Shown in pieces: positions 63,487-64,000 of a stretch of DNA of 64,000 bases. Within the stretch, counting starts at the first letter, position 1. Each line of letters opens with the position of its first letter. Position numbers and translations under genes: made by a program. The stretch is from JAZKFT01 sp965246935 (lineage in GTDB: Bacteria; Bacteroidota; Bacteroidia; Chitinophagales; Chitinophagaceae): assembly GCA_965246935.1 (NCBI GenBank), contig CBDFGC010000003.1, positions 62,001 through 126,000 on the forward strand. Direction: 5' to 3'. Under the pieces are notes generated by a model that saw only the letters and a list, made by a program, of their open reading frames with translations, was not told where the DNA came from and did no database searches.

Positions 63487-64000
63487 TTATTGGGCGGCGG
63501 TTACTGTTTTCTTTACGCCTTCGGCCCAACTAATGATAGCCTCTTTTTGAGTATCCGTAAGAATTGCATCTTTGTGTATCCAGGTATAAGATGATAAAGG
63601 CATCCAGCCTTCCTTCAGGCTCTTTACCACTTCCCCCATTTTTTCTTTTTTCCGCTCCGGTGTATAAGTGGCAAATTCATTAAAGTTCAGGTGGCGTTTG
63701 CCGTCTTTTATATGGCTGCCAAGCCACCAGCCTACCGGCTGTATGTTTGCATACCAGGGATAATTGGTGTTATTACTATGGCAGTCGTAGCAGGCCGAAT
63801 GCAGGAGCCGGTTTACATCATCCGGCACGGTTACCAGCGATGAAATATCGTTGCTCAGTACCACACTGTTATTGTTTTTATCAGGCTGAAAAAACTGAAT
63901 CACTATAAAAGTTAGCAGCAGTATCCAGAGAATAAATCTGCCCCAACGTACTTTTTTCTTTCCGGTTACCGGTTGCTTAGGCAGTTGTTGCTGGTTTGGA
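63487..64000 (-). CDS. Haem-binding domain protein, N-terminus cut by window edge
   Basis: The frame is open to the last base. The first in-window residues (QLPKQPVTGKKKVRWGRF) lead into a membrane segment (about FILWILLLTFIVIQFF). The domain follows: DVNRLLHSACYDCHSNNTNYPWYANIQPVGWWLGSHI (c-type haem CxxCH), then HLNFNEFATY and MPLSSYTWIHKDAILT. This is the Haem_bd family common in Bacteroidota, a membrane-tethered periplasmic monohaem protein. The codon at 63903 is an internal GTG, not the true start. Confidence 0.85.
   Translation of the reverse strand, partial: PNQQQLPKQPVTGKKKVRWGRFILWILLLTFIVIQFFQPDKNNNSVVLSNDISSLVTVPDDVNRLLHSACYDCHSNNTNYPWYANIQPVGWWLGSHIKDGKRHLNFNEFATYTPERKKEKMGEVVKSLKEGWMPLSSYTWIHKDAILTDTQKEAIISWAEGVKKTVTAAQ

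Noticed and set aside
1..64000. tRNA, rRNA or replication origin
   Set aside because: No cloverleaf-like sequence, rRNA segment or origin motif was recognised by eye; a covariance search would be needed to exclude tRNAs fully.

Overview
The window looks like the chromosome of a Bacteroidota bacterium, most likely close to Chitinophagaceae/Sphingobacteriales. The reasons are a SusC/SusD pair, a GldB-type lipoprotein, many N-terminal lipoboxes, TAnnTTTG promoter boxes, and intergenic palindrome families of the kind seen in that phylum. No rRNA, tRNA or CRISPR was recognised.

1-6.3 kb is accessory. It holds two tandem Uma2-type nuclease genes plus a decayed third copy, a secreted START-domain protein, a PQQ dehydrogenase with an inserted cytochrome c domain, a relic of a second START gene, and a REP-associated transposase (RAYT) surrounded by its inverted REP pairs. 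6.4-19.5 kb is an envelope block: an alpha-2-macroglobulin (one apparent frameshift), a SusD/SusC pair, and penicillin-binding protein 1C. 19.6-28.4 kb is mixed housekeeping: a nonsense-interrupted Mrr nuclease, galE, apaG, isocitrate dehydrogenase, a NIPSNAP protein and a DUF1810 protein.

28.5-49.6 kb is the most unusual part and reads as an integron-like gene-cassette array. Short units of one to three genes, mostly on the minus strand, alternate with about twelve imperfectly palindromic sites of roughly 90-205 bp that start with ...AAC and end with GTT.... In unit after unit, the bases that follow GTT at one edge are the exact complement of the bases that precede AAC at the other edge. That is what excision of circular cassettes at an attC core predicts. 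Next to the array lie a tyrosine recombinase without the IntI-specific insertion, an ssb gene and a possible attI/promoter region. Both genes carry nonsense or frameshift lesions. An ORF-less group II intron sits inside the GTT core of one site, in the orientation opposite to the cassette gene, as group IIC-attC introns do. An IS91-type transposase with its own recombinase is also embedded.

The cassette cargo is mostly unknown or stress/regulatory: EthD, DUF1801 (two), a UGT-type glycosyltransferase, Crp (two), YceI, HxlR with a divergent SDR, a membrane-anchored winged-helix regulator, a three-gene module of unknown function, an OmpA-like protein, AraC, and an acyl-carrier-like/membrane fusion.

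49.9-64 kb returns to chromosomal genes: a radical SAM/SPASM protein, an acyltransferase, a GH25 lysozyme, a universal stress protein, a YbjQ protein, a GT87-like membrane protein, nadE, gldB, a Pit phosphate transporter with its DUF47 partner, and a haem-binding protein cut by the window edge. Several dispersed inverted-repeat elements lie between these genes.

Several genes are broken by single-base frameshifts or stops. Some lesions fall in homopolymers, so sequencing error cannot be excluded without reads.
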